A stretch of DNA of 64,000 bases from CBDEFX01 sp965237635 (GTDB taxonomy: Bacteria; Chloroflexota; Dehalococcoidia; Lucifugimonadales; CAUZJF01), in contig CBDEFX010000001.1 of the NCBI GenBank assembly GCA_965237635.1, positions 496,001 through 560,000 of the forward strand, read 5' to 3'. This document shows positions 50,854 through 60,292 of the stretch, piece by piece. Within the stretch, counting starts at the first letter, position 1, and every line of letters starts with the position of its first letter. The notes below the pieces were generated by a model, which saw only the letters and a program-made list of their open reading frames with translations, was not told the DNA's origin and ran no database searches. The position numbers and the translations under genes were made by a program.

Positions 50854-51339
50854 CTAATTCACCGTCGTCTGCTGACTTGCGGCGTTGTTGGCGGTGTTCG
50901 GTTCGTCCTCTTCGGACCTTATGGTGGCCGTGTATGTAATGGTACCCGTCGTTTCAGGGTCCACCATGACGTGAACCCTAATCTTCCCCTCGGAGCCACC
51001 CAGCTTATTGCCAAGGTTACACGTGACTGCGGCGCCCGCCGGTCTGCACGATGGGAGGCCCGGAGTACTGGACACGAACTCCACGCCAGCAGGCAGCCCG
51101 GTGGCGAGGACTACCGTTGACGCCTCTCTCTTACCGGCATTTGTGAACAAGACCGTATAGGTGAGCCCAGAACCCGCCTTCACTGGGTCCGGGTCGTCAG
51201 TTATTTCCACCGTCAGATCAACGTCTCCCTTGAGACCGATCGAGCCCTGACTCTGGAGGATGATAAAGGCCATCACGCCAACAGCCCCTATGGAAACAAG
51301 AGTGAAGCCGATAATGAACCGCTTTATTGCAGGATCGAT
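50854..51339 (-). CDS. Membrane-anchored DUF11 (CARDB-like) domain protein
   Basis: 161 aa. The frame is open upstream of the first standard start (GTG 51276) to a stop just before AAGGAGG. Eight bases after that ribosome site comes ATC (51339-51337), giving an N-terminus ATC-DPAIKRFIIGFTLVSIGAV that completes a full membrane helix. Starting at GTG would keep only half of it. So the true start is probably this ATC (or a base error for ATG). The rest is one DUF11 beta-sandwich (DLTVEITDDPDPVKAGSGLT, ATGLPAGVEFVSS, EPNTANNAASQQTTV), with a probable disulfide. Surface protein of unknown role. Confidence 0.75.
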   Translation of the reverse strand: MDPAIKRFIIGFTLVSIGAVGVMAFIILQSQGSIGLKGDVDLTVEITDDPDPVKAGSGLTYTVLFTNAGKREASTVVLATGLPAGVEFVSSTPGLPSCRPAGAAVTCNLGNKLGGSEGKIRVHVMVDPETTGTITYTATIRSEEDEPNTANNAASQQTTVN

Positions 51340-51435
51340 GGTGACGCCTCCTTAACAAAGCGTAGAGTCTCAATACGCAGGCAGTATAGAGGCCGGCTAG
51401 AGTAGCGTCAAGGCAAGATGAACGGCCGACGTCGA

Positions 51436-52221
51436 CTAACGAAAGCCGAACACTCCCGTGGCGGTCTTGCCCATGACCCACTCCCTGTCCTGCTCGCTCC
51501 CCAAGGCCGGGTGCTGCATGACGCCGCGAAGCGCGTTGCGGTAGCCTTCCCGAGAGCTGACGGGCGGGAAGTCGCTACCCCACATCATACGTTGAGGGTC
51601 GAACGCCTCCAACGTCATCTCGATCAAAGGAGGCGTGTCGTCAAAGCCGAACTCAGGCCGCAGGACAGGTGGCCTCGCGCTTATCTCTCCCAGCCCGGGC
51701 ACCTTGATGTACGTGTTCGGATAGCTGGCCAGCTGGAGCGCCCTACCGAAGTCTTCGAATGGGGGCTCGGCCGTCTCGTCGACTCCGGCGAGATGCTCGA
51801 TTACAATCGTAAGGTCGGGCAGCTCGGCTACGAGGTCGCGAAACCCATCGGACGCAAACTCATCAACGTCGCCTCGGGAGCTTACCGCAAGCCCCAGCTC
51901 CCCAGCCTTCCTCCATACGGCCAGCGGATCGGCGCCGGGAGACCGCTCGCCCGGGCTCAGCCGCACCCCAGCTGCGCCCTGCTCGGCCCATTTCTCTAGC
52001 ACTGAAGGAGCATCGGCTTGAGCCGTATCGACCATCGCGACCACCCGGAACCGGCCGGAGTACCGCCTGGCGCAGTCCAGCAGGTAGGTATTGTCGTACG
52101 ATCCCATATGCTGGACCAGGACAGCATTATCGACCTCGTTGGCGTCCATCTCGTAGAGCAGCATCTCGACGGGCTCAAACCAGCTCTCCCCAGTGTGGCA
52201 GTGGGTATCGACGATGAGCAT
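51436..52221 (-). CDS. Amidohydrolase-family (amidohydrolase_2) protein
   Basis: 261 aa TIM-barrel metal hydrolase/decarboxylase. ATG with AGGAG upstream. Metal-ligand motif VDTHCHTGESW (HxH, residues 6-8), IVIEHLAG with His (about 140) and MMWGSDFPPVSSREG with Asp (about 215). Small size and WGSDFP place it in the 2-pyrone-4,6-dicarboxylate lactonase / aminocarboxymuconate-semialdehyde decarboxylase-like group. Substrate unknown. Confidence 0.88.
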   Translation of the reverse strand: MLIVDTHCHTGESWFEPVEMLLYEMDANEVDNAVLVQHMGSYDNTYLLDCARRYSGRFRVVAMVDTAQADAPSVLEKWAEQGAAGVRLSPGERSPGADPLAVWRKAGELGLAVSSRGDVDEFASDGFRDLVAELPDLTIVIEHLAGVDETAEPPFEDFGRALQLASYPNTYIKVPGLGEISARPPVLRPEFGFDDTPPLIEMTLEAFDPQRMMWGSDFPPVSSREGYRNALRGVMQHPALGSEQDREWVMGKTATGVFGFR

Positions 52222-52312
52222 CTTCGTACGTCTCCTAGTCCTAAGTCACATTTGTTCCGACCGACAGTCAATCAGCGGCTAACGGAGCAGCTTTTCGTCT
52301 GATTTGGTCCTG

Positions 52313-52350
52313 CGGGGGTTTCCAAAGGGGGTTGGCACCCCTTGGCGGGG
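52313..52350. repeat. Hairpin repeat at left border of IS481
   Basis: GCGGGGGTTTCCAAAGGGGG followed by TTGGCACCCCTTGGCGGGG; an imperfect CCAAAGGGG/CCCCTTGG hairpin abutting the left end of the element. The right border (53636-53675) has the inverted, more perfect version with the stem CCAAAGGGGGC/GCCCCCTTTGG. Confidence 0.7.
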
Positions 52351-53635
52351 TGTATAGACCGGGGACATAGCTTACACATGTTCGGGGACATGGTGGACAC
52401 CATAATAGGCATGACTTCATTACAAGGAGGTGGTCATGCCATGGAAGGAGATGTCCGTTATGTCTCAGAGGAGAGAGTTCGTGGAGCTGGCGCAGGCTTC
52501 GGCACCAACAAAAGGGGCCTTTGCCGTCGCTTCGGGATCAGCCCTACGACTGGATACAAGTGGCTTGGGCGTTTCCGTGAAGGGAGCGAGGCAGGCCTGG
52601 TCGAGCTGCCGCGGCGGCCTCACTACTCGCCTGCACGTACCCCATCGCAGGTTGAGCAGGCGGTGCTGTCTGCCCGTGCGGCCCATCCGGCCTGGGGAGC
52701 TCGTAAGCTGCGACGGTGGCTTTTGGAGCGCAGGGATGTGTTTGAGGCGGACATGCCGGCCCCCAGTACTATCACGGCGATCTTGCGTCGTCATGGCCGC
52801 ATTGACCCCGCCGAGGGGCCCAAACACCGTTCTTGGCAGCGATTTGAACACCAGGCACCCAACGACCTGTGGCAGATGGACTTCAAAGGCCACTTCCCCC
52901 TTACCCGAGGACGCTGCCACCCTCTGACTGTTCTGGACGATCACTCTCGGTTTGCCTTGGGGCTGCAGGCCTGCGGTAACGAGCAGGGAGAGATGGTGCA
53001 ACAGCGCCTGACGGCTATCTTCCGGCGCTACGGCCTGCCCAACACAATGTTGATGGACAATGGCTCCCCGTGGGGCCATGACCAAGACCACCCCTACACA
53101 CCTTTTACAGTCTGGCTGCTGAGGTTGGGCATCGGAGTCAGTCATGGACGCCCTTATCACCCTCAGACACAGGGGAAAGATGAGCGCTTCCACCGAACCA
53201 TGACCGTTGAAGTGCTGCAGGGGAGCAGCTTCACTGATCTGGCGCACTGCCAGAGAGCCTTCGACCTGTGGCGGGACATCTACAACTTGGAGCAGCCCCA
53301 TGACGCCCTTGACCTTGCTACTCCGGCCACCAAGTACCAAGTGAGCCAAAGACTGTTTCCCGAGATCCTTCCACCCTTGGAATACGAACCAACTGACCTG
53401 GTACGCCGTGTTCACGACAAAGGTAGGCTCCAGTTGTTTGGCCGTATCTTCAAGGTGCCTAAGGCCTTCAAGGGCATGCCAGTGGCTATTCGGCCGACAA
53501 CTGACGATGGAGTCTGGAACGTCTTCTTCGCCACTCATCAAATCGCCCAGCTTGACCTCAGGCACGATGCCTAACATACTCAAATGTGTCCACCATGTCT
53601 CCGAACACCCGTCCACCATGTGTCCGGTCCATACA
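52351..53635 (+). mobile_element. IS481-family element
   Basis: Ends are TGTATAGACCGGGGACAT at 52351 and inverted TGTATGGACCGGACACAT ending at 53635; the similarity continues inward through GTTCGGGGACATGGTGGACA, typical IS481 terminal repeats. One transposase gene. The element sits exactly between two inverted copies of a GCGGGGGTTTCC hairpin repeat. No clear target duplication outside the ends. Confidence 0.85.
52436..53574 (+). pseudogene. IS481-family transposase with N-terminal frameshift
   Basis: The natural start is ATG 52436 behind ACAAGGAGGTGG, giving MPWKEMSVMSQRREFVELAQ. Near 52500 the frame must shift to continue as GTNKRGLCRRFGISPTTGYK (helix-turn-helix) and the rve core. Catalytic residues are intact downstream: Asp in LWQMDFKGHF, Asp in MLMDNGSPWG and Glu in GKDERFHRTM. 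A one-base loss around CAGGCTTCGG explains it. No standard -1 slippery heptamer is in the right phase, so decay or a base error is more likely than programmed shifting. Confidence 0.8.
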
Positions 53636-53732
53636 CCCCCGCCAAAGGGGGCCGCGCCCCCTTTGGAAACCCCCGCCGGGCACTTCGGATCTCGGCATCG
53701 GGGTGAACGGAATTGGGATGGACGCGAAAAGG

Positions 53733-54689
53733 CTAGACGGCGACCAGGGCTTTTGCAGCCGTCTGCTGGACCGGCCAGCCGAAGCTGATCAGCAGCTCCC
53801 TTATCTCGTCCATCTCCCGCTCGTTCAGTGGCTTGGACGGCGGGCGCGACGAACCGACCGGCTTGCCCATAAGTGCACTGATGCCCTTTTTGAGCCGGGC
53901 CTGGCCTCCGGACCGGACGTCCATCTTTCCCGACAGCTCTCTGAGAGGCTCCTCGACAGACTTGTACAGGGCCTCTGCCTCGTCCCATTGTCCGTTCTGG
54001 ACCAGCTCCCACACCCGCAGGTCGTGAGGAGGGTAGGACTCGGCGGTAAGGTTGATGTAGCCCTTGGCGCCGATCTTCAGGCTGCGCATCACCTCCCCGT
54101 TCGCGATGACGTTGAAGGTGTCCGAGAATTTTGTCATTTCGTCGTGGTCCACGTCTTCCGGAGCGCTCCACTTGATGGCCGCCACCTGCTCGAAGTTGGC
54201 CATCCTAAGGATCGTGTCCACCTCGATCCGGCCTCCGCCCAGCCAGTGGGTGTGGTAGACCATGATCGCGATGTCGATCGCGTCCGAAAGGTCGCCAAAG
54301 TAGTCGAGGATGTCGTCCTGACTCGGTGCATTGAAGATCGGGGGGCATACCTGCAGCCCCATGGCGCCCATATCCTGGGCCCTCTTGGCATCTTCGATCG
54401 TCCGTTTGGTGTCTTTGTAGTGGAGCCCGCACATTACGGGAACCCTCCCGTCGGCGGCCCGCACAGTGGTCCCCAGCAGGTATGGCCACTCGTCGTCCCG
54501 GAGCATGGGGCCTTCGCCCATCGCCGCCGCCACCTTCAAGACTGACTTGCCGTTGACAAGTCCTTCCTCGATCCACTGCTGGGTGAGCTCGTGCATCCGA
54601 CCGTAGTCGACCTCGAAGTCGTCGTCGAACGGCGTAGGCACGGTGGCTATGGGGCCCACTATGAGTTCCTTGAGCTCTTCACGACTCAT
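53733..54689 (-). CDS. DapA-family (dihydrodipicolinate synthase-like) aldolase
   Basis: 318 aa, ATG with AAGGAGG upstream. TIM-barrel class I aldolase: PIATVPTPFDDDFEVD at the N-terminus, a Schiff-base Lys in VAAIKWSAPEDV (about 168) and the catalytic-Tyr position in IMVYHTHW (about 141). The GxxGE substrate loop seen in true DapA is replaced by KVAAAMGEG. So probably a 2-keto-acid aldolase or lyase of the wider family rather than lysine biosynthesis. The next gene upstream is a Gfo/Idh/MocA enzyme on the same strand. Confidence 0.87.
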   Translation of the reverse strand: MSREELKELIVGPIATVPTPFDDDFEVDYGRMHELTQQWIEEGLVNGKSVLKVAAAMGEGPMLRDDEWPYLLGTTVRAADGRVPVMCGLHYKDTKRTIEDAKRAQDMGAMGLQVCPPIFNAPSQDDILDYFGDLSDAIDIAIMVYHTHWLGGGRIEVDTILRMANFEQVAAIKWSAPEDVDHDEMTKFSDTFNVIANGEVMRSLKIGAKGYINLTAESYPPHDLRVWELVQNGQWDEAEALYKSVEEPLRELSGKMDVRSGGQARLKKGISALMGKPVGSSRPPSKPLNEREMDEIRELLISFGWPVQQTAAKALVAV

Positions 54690-55004
54690 CTCTCCTCCTT
54701 ATTCATGCGGGTGTCGGATGTTCCGAGGACTCGCTCGGCGGGTAGGCTGATAGGTGTCGCAATTATATGGTTGCCTGAGAGTGAGGTCAAGGCGGCCCAA
54801 GAAGGTGGTTGGTGCTCTCTATAGGGTGCCGCAGAGGGCCCCTCGATACGTCCCGATGGGAATCGGGACTACTCGGGGACACGGGGGTTTGGGTTTCCGC
54901 TCGTGGTAAGCCTCACCAGTCAATTCCGGAGTCTCGGAACGAGTGCACTCGTACTTAGGCCCGATTTGATCGTCAACGGACGTGGAGTGCAATTTGTGGC
55001 GAAG
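54690..55004. other. Intergenic region with one hairpin
   Basis: About 315 bp between the Gfo/Idh gene and dapA-like gene. It contains a TCCCGATGGGAATCGGGA palindrome (about 54849-54866), another member of the CCCGAT hairpin family. No gene supported. Confidence 0.45.
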
Positions 55005-56069
55005 CTAGAGAGGCAGGTTGACGGCTTCGCCGGACTGTGCGCTTCGAGTTACGGCCTCGGTGAACTCCATGTACTTAACGCCGTCCTCGAAGGTGGTGAG
55101 CGTGACGGGCTCTAGTCCGCGGATGGCGTTGACGAACTCCTCCTCGACTCGCCAGACGCCTTGCTTCTCCGGTGGAATATCGATCTCATGGAGCTTGCCG
55201 TCGCCTTTTCGGCCGCCCAGTAGCCTGGTCTCTTCAGTCATGGTGTGGGCCTCCAGACGCAGAGTGCCCTCGGTGCCGAAGAGCCATAGCTGGTCTCTCG
55301 GCACTAGCCCGGTGATCTCGCTGAACCTCAAGTGAGCAACGGGCCCAAGTGCCATCTCGCAGAGTATCTCCACGTGGTCGGGTACCGAGATCGGGCGAAT
55401 GTTGCCGGCCCCGTCGCGGCGGGAGGTGACGTTCGTCCTAGTGAGGGCCGTAACCCTGGTCGCCGGCCCGATCAGGCGCATGAGGATCTCGTACCAGGCC
55501 CCGAGCATCATGGCGTTGTATCCGCTGAAGTCCCGGTTGTGGCGCCAGTGGAGCGGTGCTTCGCGGTCCAGGAAGCCCTCGTGGGGCACCAGGTCGATGG
55601 CCGTCAGATCGACGGCCAGGATGTCGCCAAGGTAGCCGTCTTCTATCAAGTCCTTGATGGCAGTCTCCGCTTTTGCCACGAACAGGGCGGGGACCACCTG
55701 GGCGATCAGGTTGGGCTTGCCCCTGGCGGCATCCAACATCTGGTGGGCGTCCCGTGCGTTCATCGCCAGCCGCGCCTCGGTCAGAACGTGCTTGTCGTGC
55801 TCGAGCGCGGCTAACACCAGAGTCCGGTGCATGTATGGCCAGGTGCCGATACAGATCGCGTTCGTGTCCGGCGCTGCAATCAGGTCCGCCCAGGTGTCGT
55901 AGACCTTTGGGACCTGGTATTCCTTTGAAATATGCTGGCTCGACTCGCGGCTGCGATTGGCAACGCTGACCAATTCCACGCCGTCGAGCGCCCGGAATCC
56001 GGGTATGTGTCGGTACACCGTGTTGCGGCCGGCGCCTACGAACCCGACCCGGACGGAATCGTCGTTCAT
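55005..56069 (-). CDS. Gfo/Idh/MocA-family oxidoreductase
   Basis: 354 aa, ATG with AAAGGA upstream. NAD(P)-binding VGFVGAGRNTVYRHIPGF (GxGxx form, residues 8-25), then CIGTWPYMHRTLVLAALEHD and VLTEARLAMN. The usual EKP catalytic motif reads EAR here, losing the conserved Lys. The C-terminal domain contains HWRHNRDFSGYNAMMLGAWY. Members oxidise or epimerise sugars and inositols. The Lys loss makes a classical dehydrogenase reaction uncertain. Confidence 0.85.
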   Translation of the reverse strand: MNDDSVRVGFVGAGRNTVYRHIPGFRALDGVELVSVANRSRESSQHISKEYQVPKVYDTWADLIAAPDTNAICIGTWPYMHRTLVLAALEHDKHVLTEARLAMNARDAHQMLDAARGKPNLIAQVVPALFVAKAETAIKDLIEDGYLGDILAVDLTAIDLVPHEGFLDREAPLHWRHNRDFSGYNAMMLGAWYEILMRLIGPATRVTALTRTNVTSRRDGAGNIRPISVPDHVEILCEMALGPVAHLRFSEITGLVPRDQLWLFGTEGTLRLEAHTMTEETRLLGGRKGDGKLHEIDIPPEKQGVWRVEEEFVNAIRGLEPVTLTTFEDGVKYMEFTEAVTRSAQSGEAVNLPL

Positions 56070-56168
56070 GCGAAGTCCTTTCTGCGGGGGACCTTCAATC
56101 TAAAGCAGGCTAAGTGACGGTTGGAGCCGAGCGCCATACGGGCCGGTGAGCGGAGGGGAGAGCAACGT

Positions 56169-56819
56169 CTACTTGATGAGGTTCATCTCCACGGCAATCC
56201 GGACCGCCTCGGTCCGGCTCTGTGCCCCCAGCTTCCCGAAGATGCTTCTAACGTGGGCCTCGACGGTCCGAGCGGAAATGGAAAGGCGCTCTCCGACTTC
56301 GGTGTTTCTGAGGCCCTGAAAGAGAAGTTCCAAGACCTCGATCTCGCGCACCGTCACCTCTTCTGTCCGGCGTTCGCGGCCCGCTACCGGGACCTCGGAG
56401 TACGTCTTCATCACCTTTGACGCGATGTCAGGGGGCAAGACCGCGCCCCCCTGCGCGATCTGCCTCAGCGCCTGTATGAGGTCCTCCTGAGGAGCGTCCT
56501 TGAGCAGATACCCGTCTATGCCTGCACGCGCGGACGCCCGCACGTACTGATCGAAGTCATAGCCTGTTAGCACCAGAATCTTGAGGTCAGGCCACTCCTG
56601 CCGGATCTGCCTTGCGACCTCGATGCCGGAGACGTCGCGCAGTCTGATGTCGAGGGTCACGATATCCGGCCGCTGCTTCCGGATCTCCGTCATCGTCTCT
56701 TCGGCAGAGGCCGCCTCGCCCACGACCTCGATGCCGGGCTCATTCTCGATCCGGCTTCGTATGCCGTCGCGAAACATCCGCTGATCGTCGACGATCAGCA
56801 CTCTAATCGACGCGTTCAC
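56169..56819 (-). CDS. NarL/LuxR-type response regulator (ComA-like position)
   Basis: 216 aa. Receiver domain with VLIVDDQRMFRDGI and phosphoacceptor Asp in DIVTLDIRLRD (about 56), Thr in ILVLTGYD and Lys in GYLLKDAPQED. The C-terminal GerE/LuxR helix-turn-helix is EVTVREIEVLELLFQGLRNT then ISARTVEAHVRSIFGKLG. GTG start overlaps the kinase stop by 17 bp, so kinase and regulator are one unit. Gene order synthase-kinase-regulator recalls comQ-comP-comA. Confidence 0.94.
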   Translation of the reverse strand: MNASIRVLIVDDQRMFRDGIRSRIENEPGIEVVGEAASAEETMTEIRKQRPDIVTLDIRLRDVSGIEVARQIRQEWPDLKILVLTGYDFDQYVRASARAGIDGYLLKDAPQEDLIQALRQIAQGGAVLPPDIASKVMKTYSEVPVAGRERRTEEVTVREIEVLELLFQGLRNTEVGERLSISARTVEAHVRSIFGKLGAQSRTEAVRIAVEMNLIK

Positions 56820-59167
56820 CGTTAACGCTCCTGGTTTCCGTGACCTTCTCTGCCAACGGGATGCGGGCTAGAACGGTCGTCCCACGGGAAGGCTCAGAGG
56901 TAACCTCGAACGACCCGTCCAGCTGTATCACGCGCTCCCGCATCCCCGAGATCCCGGACCCCATGCCCGCCCGATTGGTCGCGTTGAAACCTGCCCCGTC
57001 GTCTTCTACTCTCAGCTCCAAGTGGCCGTCCTCTTTCGAAAGCGCGATGTCTATCGATTCGCCGTTAGCATACTTGACTGTGTTGTTGGTGGCTTCCTGG
57101 GTTACACGGAATAGTGCCAGCTCGATGTCGGGATCGAACCTATCGTCCTCCTCGACGTTGTGGACGGAGAGGTTTGTCTCCAGGCCTGCACGCCTGGTTA
57201 CCCCGTCCGCCAGCCATTCGAGCGCAGGCACGATTCCAAGGTCGTCCAGGATCGAGGGCCTGAGACGCGAGCATATCTCTCGAAGCTCGAGTATCATCTC
57301 ACGGGATACGTTCTCCCGGAGTTGCGCATCCCCGATGCGGTCCCCCGTTAGAATCATCGCCTTCTGCAGCGGGCCATCATGCAGATCGGCCGCGATCCGG
57401 GCACGTTCGGCCTCTTGAGCCTTGGTCAGCTGCTGGTTCAGCTCTCTCAGGTCTTCGGAAAGCTGACCTTTATCGATTGCAAGGGCCAGTACGGGGGCGA
57501 TACTTGCAACGACTCGTTTTTCATCCTCGATAATCACTTCTCCCGCGCGCTTCGGGCCGAGGAGAATGTGACCCAGGTACCGGCCGGAGACCTGGAGCGT
57601 AGTAAGGAGAAAGGAGTCTGACTCCCATCACAATTCGGTAAGGCCTTGCTGGGCCGCCTCGATACGTGGCTGCAGGGTGCGGAAGTTTGTCGTTGACCAC
57701 TGAACGCGCTCGGTCTCCCATCGCAGCAACGAGCTGGCTGTTATGGGGGTCTGGCCCCAAGAACATGAGGGCCGACTCGAGCCTTAGGGCCTGTGCAAAC
57801 CGGCCTGTGATACCGGTAGCGACCTCGACGGTGCTCATGGAGCCTACCAGGTTTTCTTCAAGCGTCCCAAGGAAGGTTTCTGGGTCCACCACCTCCCCAT
57901 ACACAAGACGGTCAACGACCCATCGAGTGGCCCGCCGCATGGGATAGTACAGCAGAATCCCCCCTATCAAGAATGCTGCAAGCGCCAGGGACGAATATAT
58001 ACCTTCGCCAGCCGTGCCGGTGAGCGGAGCCGCGACGGCCAGCCCGATGGCAATCAAAGAGAACAGACTAAGGGTGGCAAGCCCGTAGACCATGCCCCTG
58101 TGGACGAGCCTGCGGATCCCCATCAACTGATGTTGCAGGATGGCGTATGCGAAAAACGCCGGCATCAACCCGAGGCCCAGGGAACTGAGATGGACAGGCA
58201 CGAGCGTGCCGAGTCCCGTTGCCTCGGGTATGAGCGTTAGCAGCACAAATGGGAGGACACTCAACGCAGTGCCCCAGAGCACAATGCGGGCCTGCTGCCG
58301 GGTCTGGAGGCGAGGCCCCCGAGCGCTCCGGACGGCCAGCAGCCAAATTGAGCCGATCACGCATGCCGACACGTACAGAATCAGAACAGGGCGCACGACT
58401 TCGTAGAGCCTGGGCTCCACCACGACCGATGCTCCATAAGCACCGGCGATAACCACTCCCAGTCCCACGACTAGAGGCAAAAACCGGGAGCGCTGCCCTC
58501 GCGCGGAATCCTCCATGAGCGCCACCGTCAAGGCCACGAATGCGGCCCCGACGCCGATTGAAGAGAGAGCTTGGACGACCAACGCCCATTCGGGTGCCGG
58601 CCCGCCGGCGCTAGGTGCTACGACGAGAGCCAGCGCCGTCGTTCCCGCGAAGGCCGCGAAAACCTTGGCCGTAGAAAGGTCGGGCCGCCGGAGCAGCACG
58701 GCTGCTCCCAGGAGTGCGAAAGATGCGCCAACCAGCCACAGCGAGAACCTCATCGGCCCTTGGCTGATAGGAGTGAGCGTGGCCTCGACTCTGAAGACGT
58801 CCCCAGCTGGAGTTACAAGCTCGGCATTGCTCACGGGCGCTAGAGGGAGGTCCGCTTCCCCAAGCTCGGTGGCAGGACGCTCGTCGACTGACCGGACCGC
58901 CATCCCGGGCCTTGCGCCGTCGTCCCAAGAAACACTGGCGGGCATGACCCAAGTCACACAGGGCCCGGCCTCACATAGGCCGATCCTCATGGACAGTTGA
59001 GGCGGGTCGAGTGTGGAACGGTAAGCCGCGGTCGCGAGGGCCACGTAGACTATCAGCACAGTTAGTGCCGCGGTCCTCGGGACGAGGGTGTTATCGTGTC
59101 GCGGCCAATCAGCTAGTAGGCGCGAGACCCTCAACAGTGATTTCGAGGCTGTCGATAAGCTGCTCAA
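56803..59167 (-). pseudogene. Polytopic sensor histidine kinase (HisKA_3), frameshifted
   Basis: Two overlapping frames make one kinase of about 780 aa. N-terminal frame (TTG 59167 to about 57630): one membrane helix (about 30-50), a PDZ-like extracytoplasmic segment (SVSWDDGARPGMAVRSVDER), then about seven helices (130-400) and a GAF-like region (DPETFLGTLEENLVGSMSTV). Near 57630 one extra base shifts the frame; the true continuation reads WESDSFLLTTLQVSGRYLGH and IIEDEKRVVASIAPVLALAI in the second frame. The latter carries the phospho-His in ERARIAADLHDGPLQ and ATPase motifs NNTVKYANG, EDDGAGF and GSGISGMRERV. Whether the shift is real or a base error is unknown. Confidence 0.8.
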
Positions 59168-59822
59168 GGTGCTCCACCGTGCCTGGCAGCCGCTTCTTCA
59201 GGTCCGCCAGGCTGCTCTTCGCTCGATTCAGAAACGACTCGGCCACGACCGCCCCAAACATCTGGGCTCCAGCCTCCTCGCCGGCCGGCCCGTCTTCGTA
59301 GTTGTCGTTACTTTGATCGCGCGGGCGAGTCACTATCATATCACCGATTTTCTCGTTCTTTCGATACGTTTTCTGCCTCGACTCCTTGAAAAACAACAGA
59401 GGCAGCGTCTTCTTGTGCTGGTCCCAGTCCTTCCAAGGGGAATCTTCCGGGAAGGCGTCCCTCAGGTCGTCAATTAGCTGCGCATAGGTGAACAGGTTCC
59501 AGCCGAACTCTTCGAACTCCTGGATCAGCCCAGGATCGACGGTGGCGAGCCGTGCGCCAAAACCGACCGCGCATTTTCCGAGACTACCAGCCTTCAGTCC
59601 TGTCATCCGCAAAGATTCTTCAGAGCTGGCGTCGGCGCGTTGTCCTAGGTCCGAGTCCAGGTACTGACCGGGCGGAGGCGGCGATATACCCCTTCTGCAG
59701 CTCAAGTAACGGCGTCAGTCCGGCGTCGGTGTTCTTCGCCAGGTGCGCCGCCTCGGTGGTTGCCAGCGAACCACAGTACAACAGAGTTATGGCGAGCGCT
59801 AGCTCCTCCGAGGTATCCTCAA
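59109..59822 (-). pseudogene. Isoprenyl diphosphate synthase-like (ComQ-like), truncated and frameshifted
   Basis: C-terminal part of a trans-isoprenyl synthase. From the IS border the frame reads EDTSEELALAITLLYCGSLA, then LLELQKGYIAAS; near 59672 it must shift to reach GQYLDSDLGQRADASSEESL and MTGLKAGSLGKCAVGFGARL. FGWNLFTYAQLIDDLRDAFP holds the second Asp-rich motif (QLIDD). The 5' part with the first DDxxD motif has been removed by an IS256 end at about 59823. The gene end overlaps the kinase start by 59 bp. The short, divergent form and kinase neighbour fit ComQ-type peptide prenyltransferases rather than a housekeeping polyprenyl synthase. Confidence 0.65.
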
Positions 59823-60292
59823 AAGTGTGTAAACGGTCAGGCGGTGTACCCTCTCTCTGAACAACACGGGCTCAAGGCCCAAGAGAGGAGATACACCGCC
59901 TATGGGAAAGAGAAGCACTAGGAGCAGGTCGGAGTCAAGGCCGGAGTGGGAGCAGTTGGAGGATTGGGTGCGAGGCCATGTCCAGCGGCTGATCCAGGAG
60001 TTGCTGGAGGAAGAGGTGACGGAGTTTCTAGGAAGGGCGAAGTCGGCCCGCAGGTCTGAGTCGGACAACGAGAGAGGCTATAGGAACGGATACGGCAAAC
60101 CCCGAAGGCTTACGCTGAGTTCGGGAACGGTACAGCTGAGGAGGCCGCGAGTCTGCAACACCGAAGAGGAGTTCGAGAGTCGGCTGCTGCCGCTGTTCGT
60201 CAACAGGACCAGGAAGGTTGCTGAGCTGATCCCCCAGTTGTACCTACATGGCCTTTCCGAAGGTGACTTCGACCTGGCGGTGCGGGGACTGC
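59823..60292 (+). mobile_element. IS256-family element, left end and transposase 5' part
   Basis: Left end AGTGTGTAAACGGTCAGGCG (from about 59823) resembles the inverted right end at 16174-16185. The transposase starts at ATG 59902 behind AGAGAGGAG and runs MGKRSTRSRSESRPEWEQLE, VTEFLGRAKSARRSESDNER, GYRNGYGKPRRLTLSSGTVQ and LIPQLYLHGLSEGDFDLAVR, the normal N-terminal half. At 60293 it passes directly into an internal IS1380 sequence, so no catalytic domain is present. Confidence 0.85.

Noticed and set aside
52436..52520. Programmed -1 frameshift in the IS481 transposase
   Set aside because: AACAAAAGGGG is present but not in slippery phase with the upstream frame; a simple one-base loss near CAGGCTTCGG explains the break.
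52465..54171. 568-codon open frame on the minus strand across IS481 and the DapA gene
   Set aside because: Crosses an element boundary and lies opposite to or out of frame with two well-supported genes; low-complexity Arg/Gly composition.
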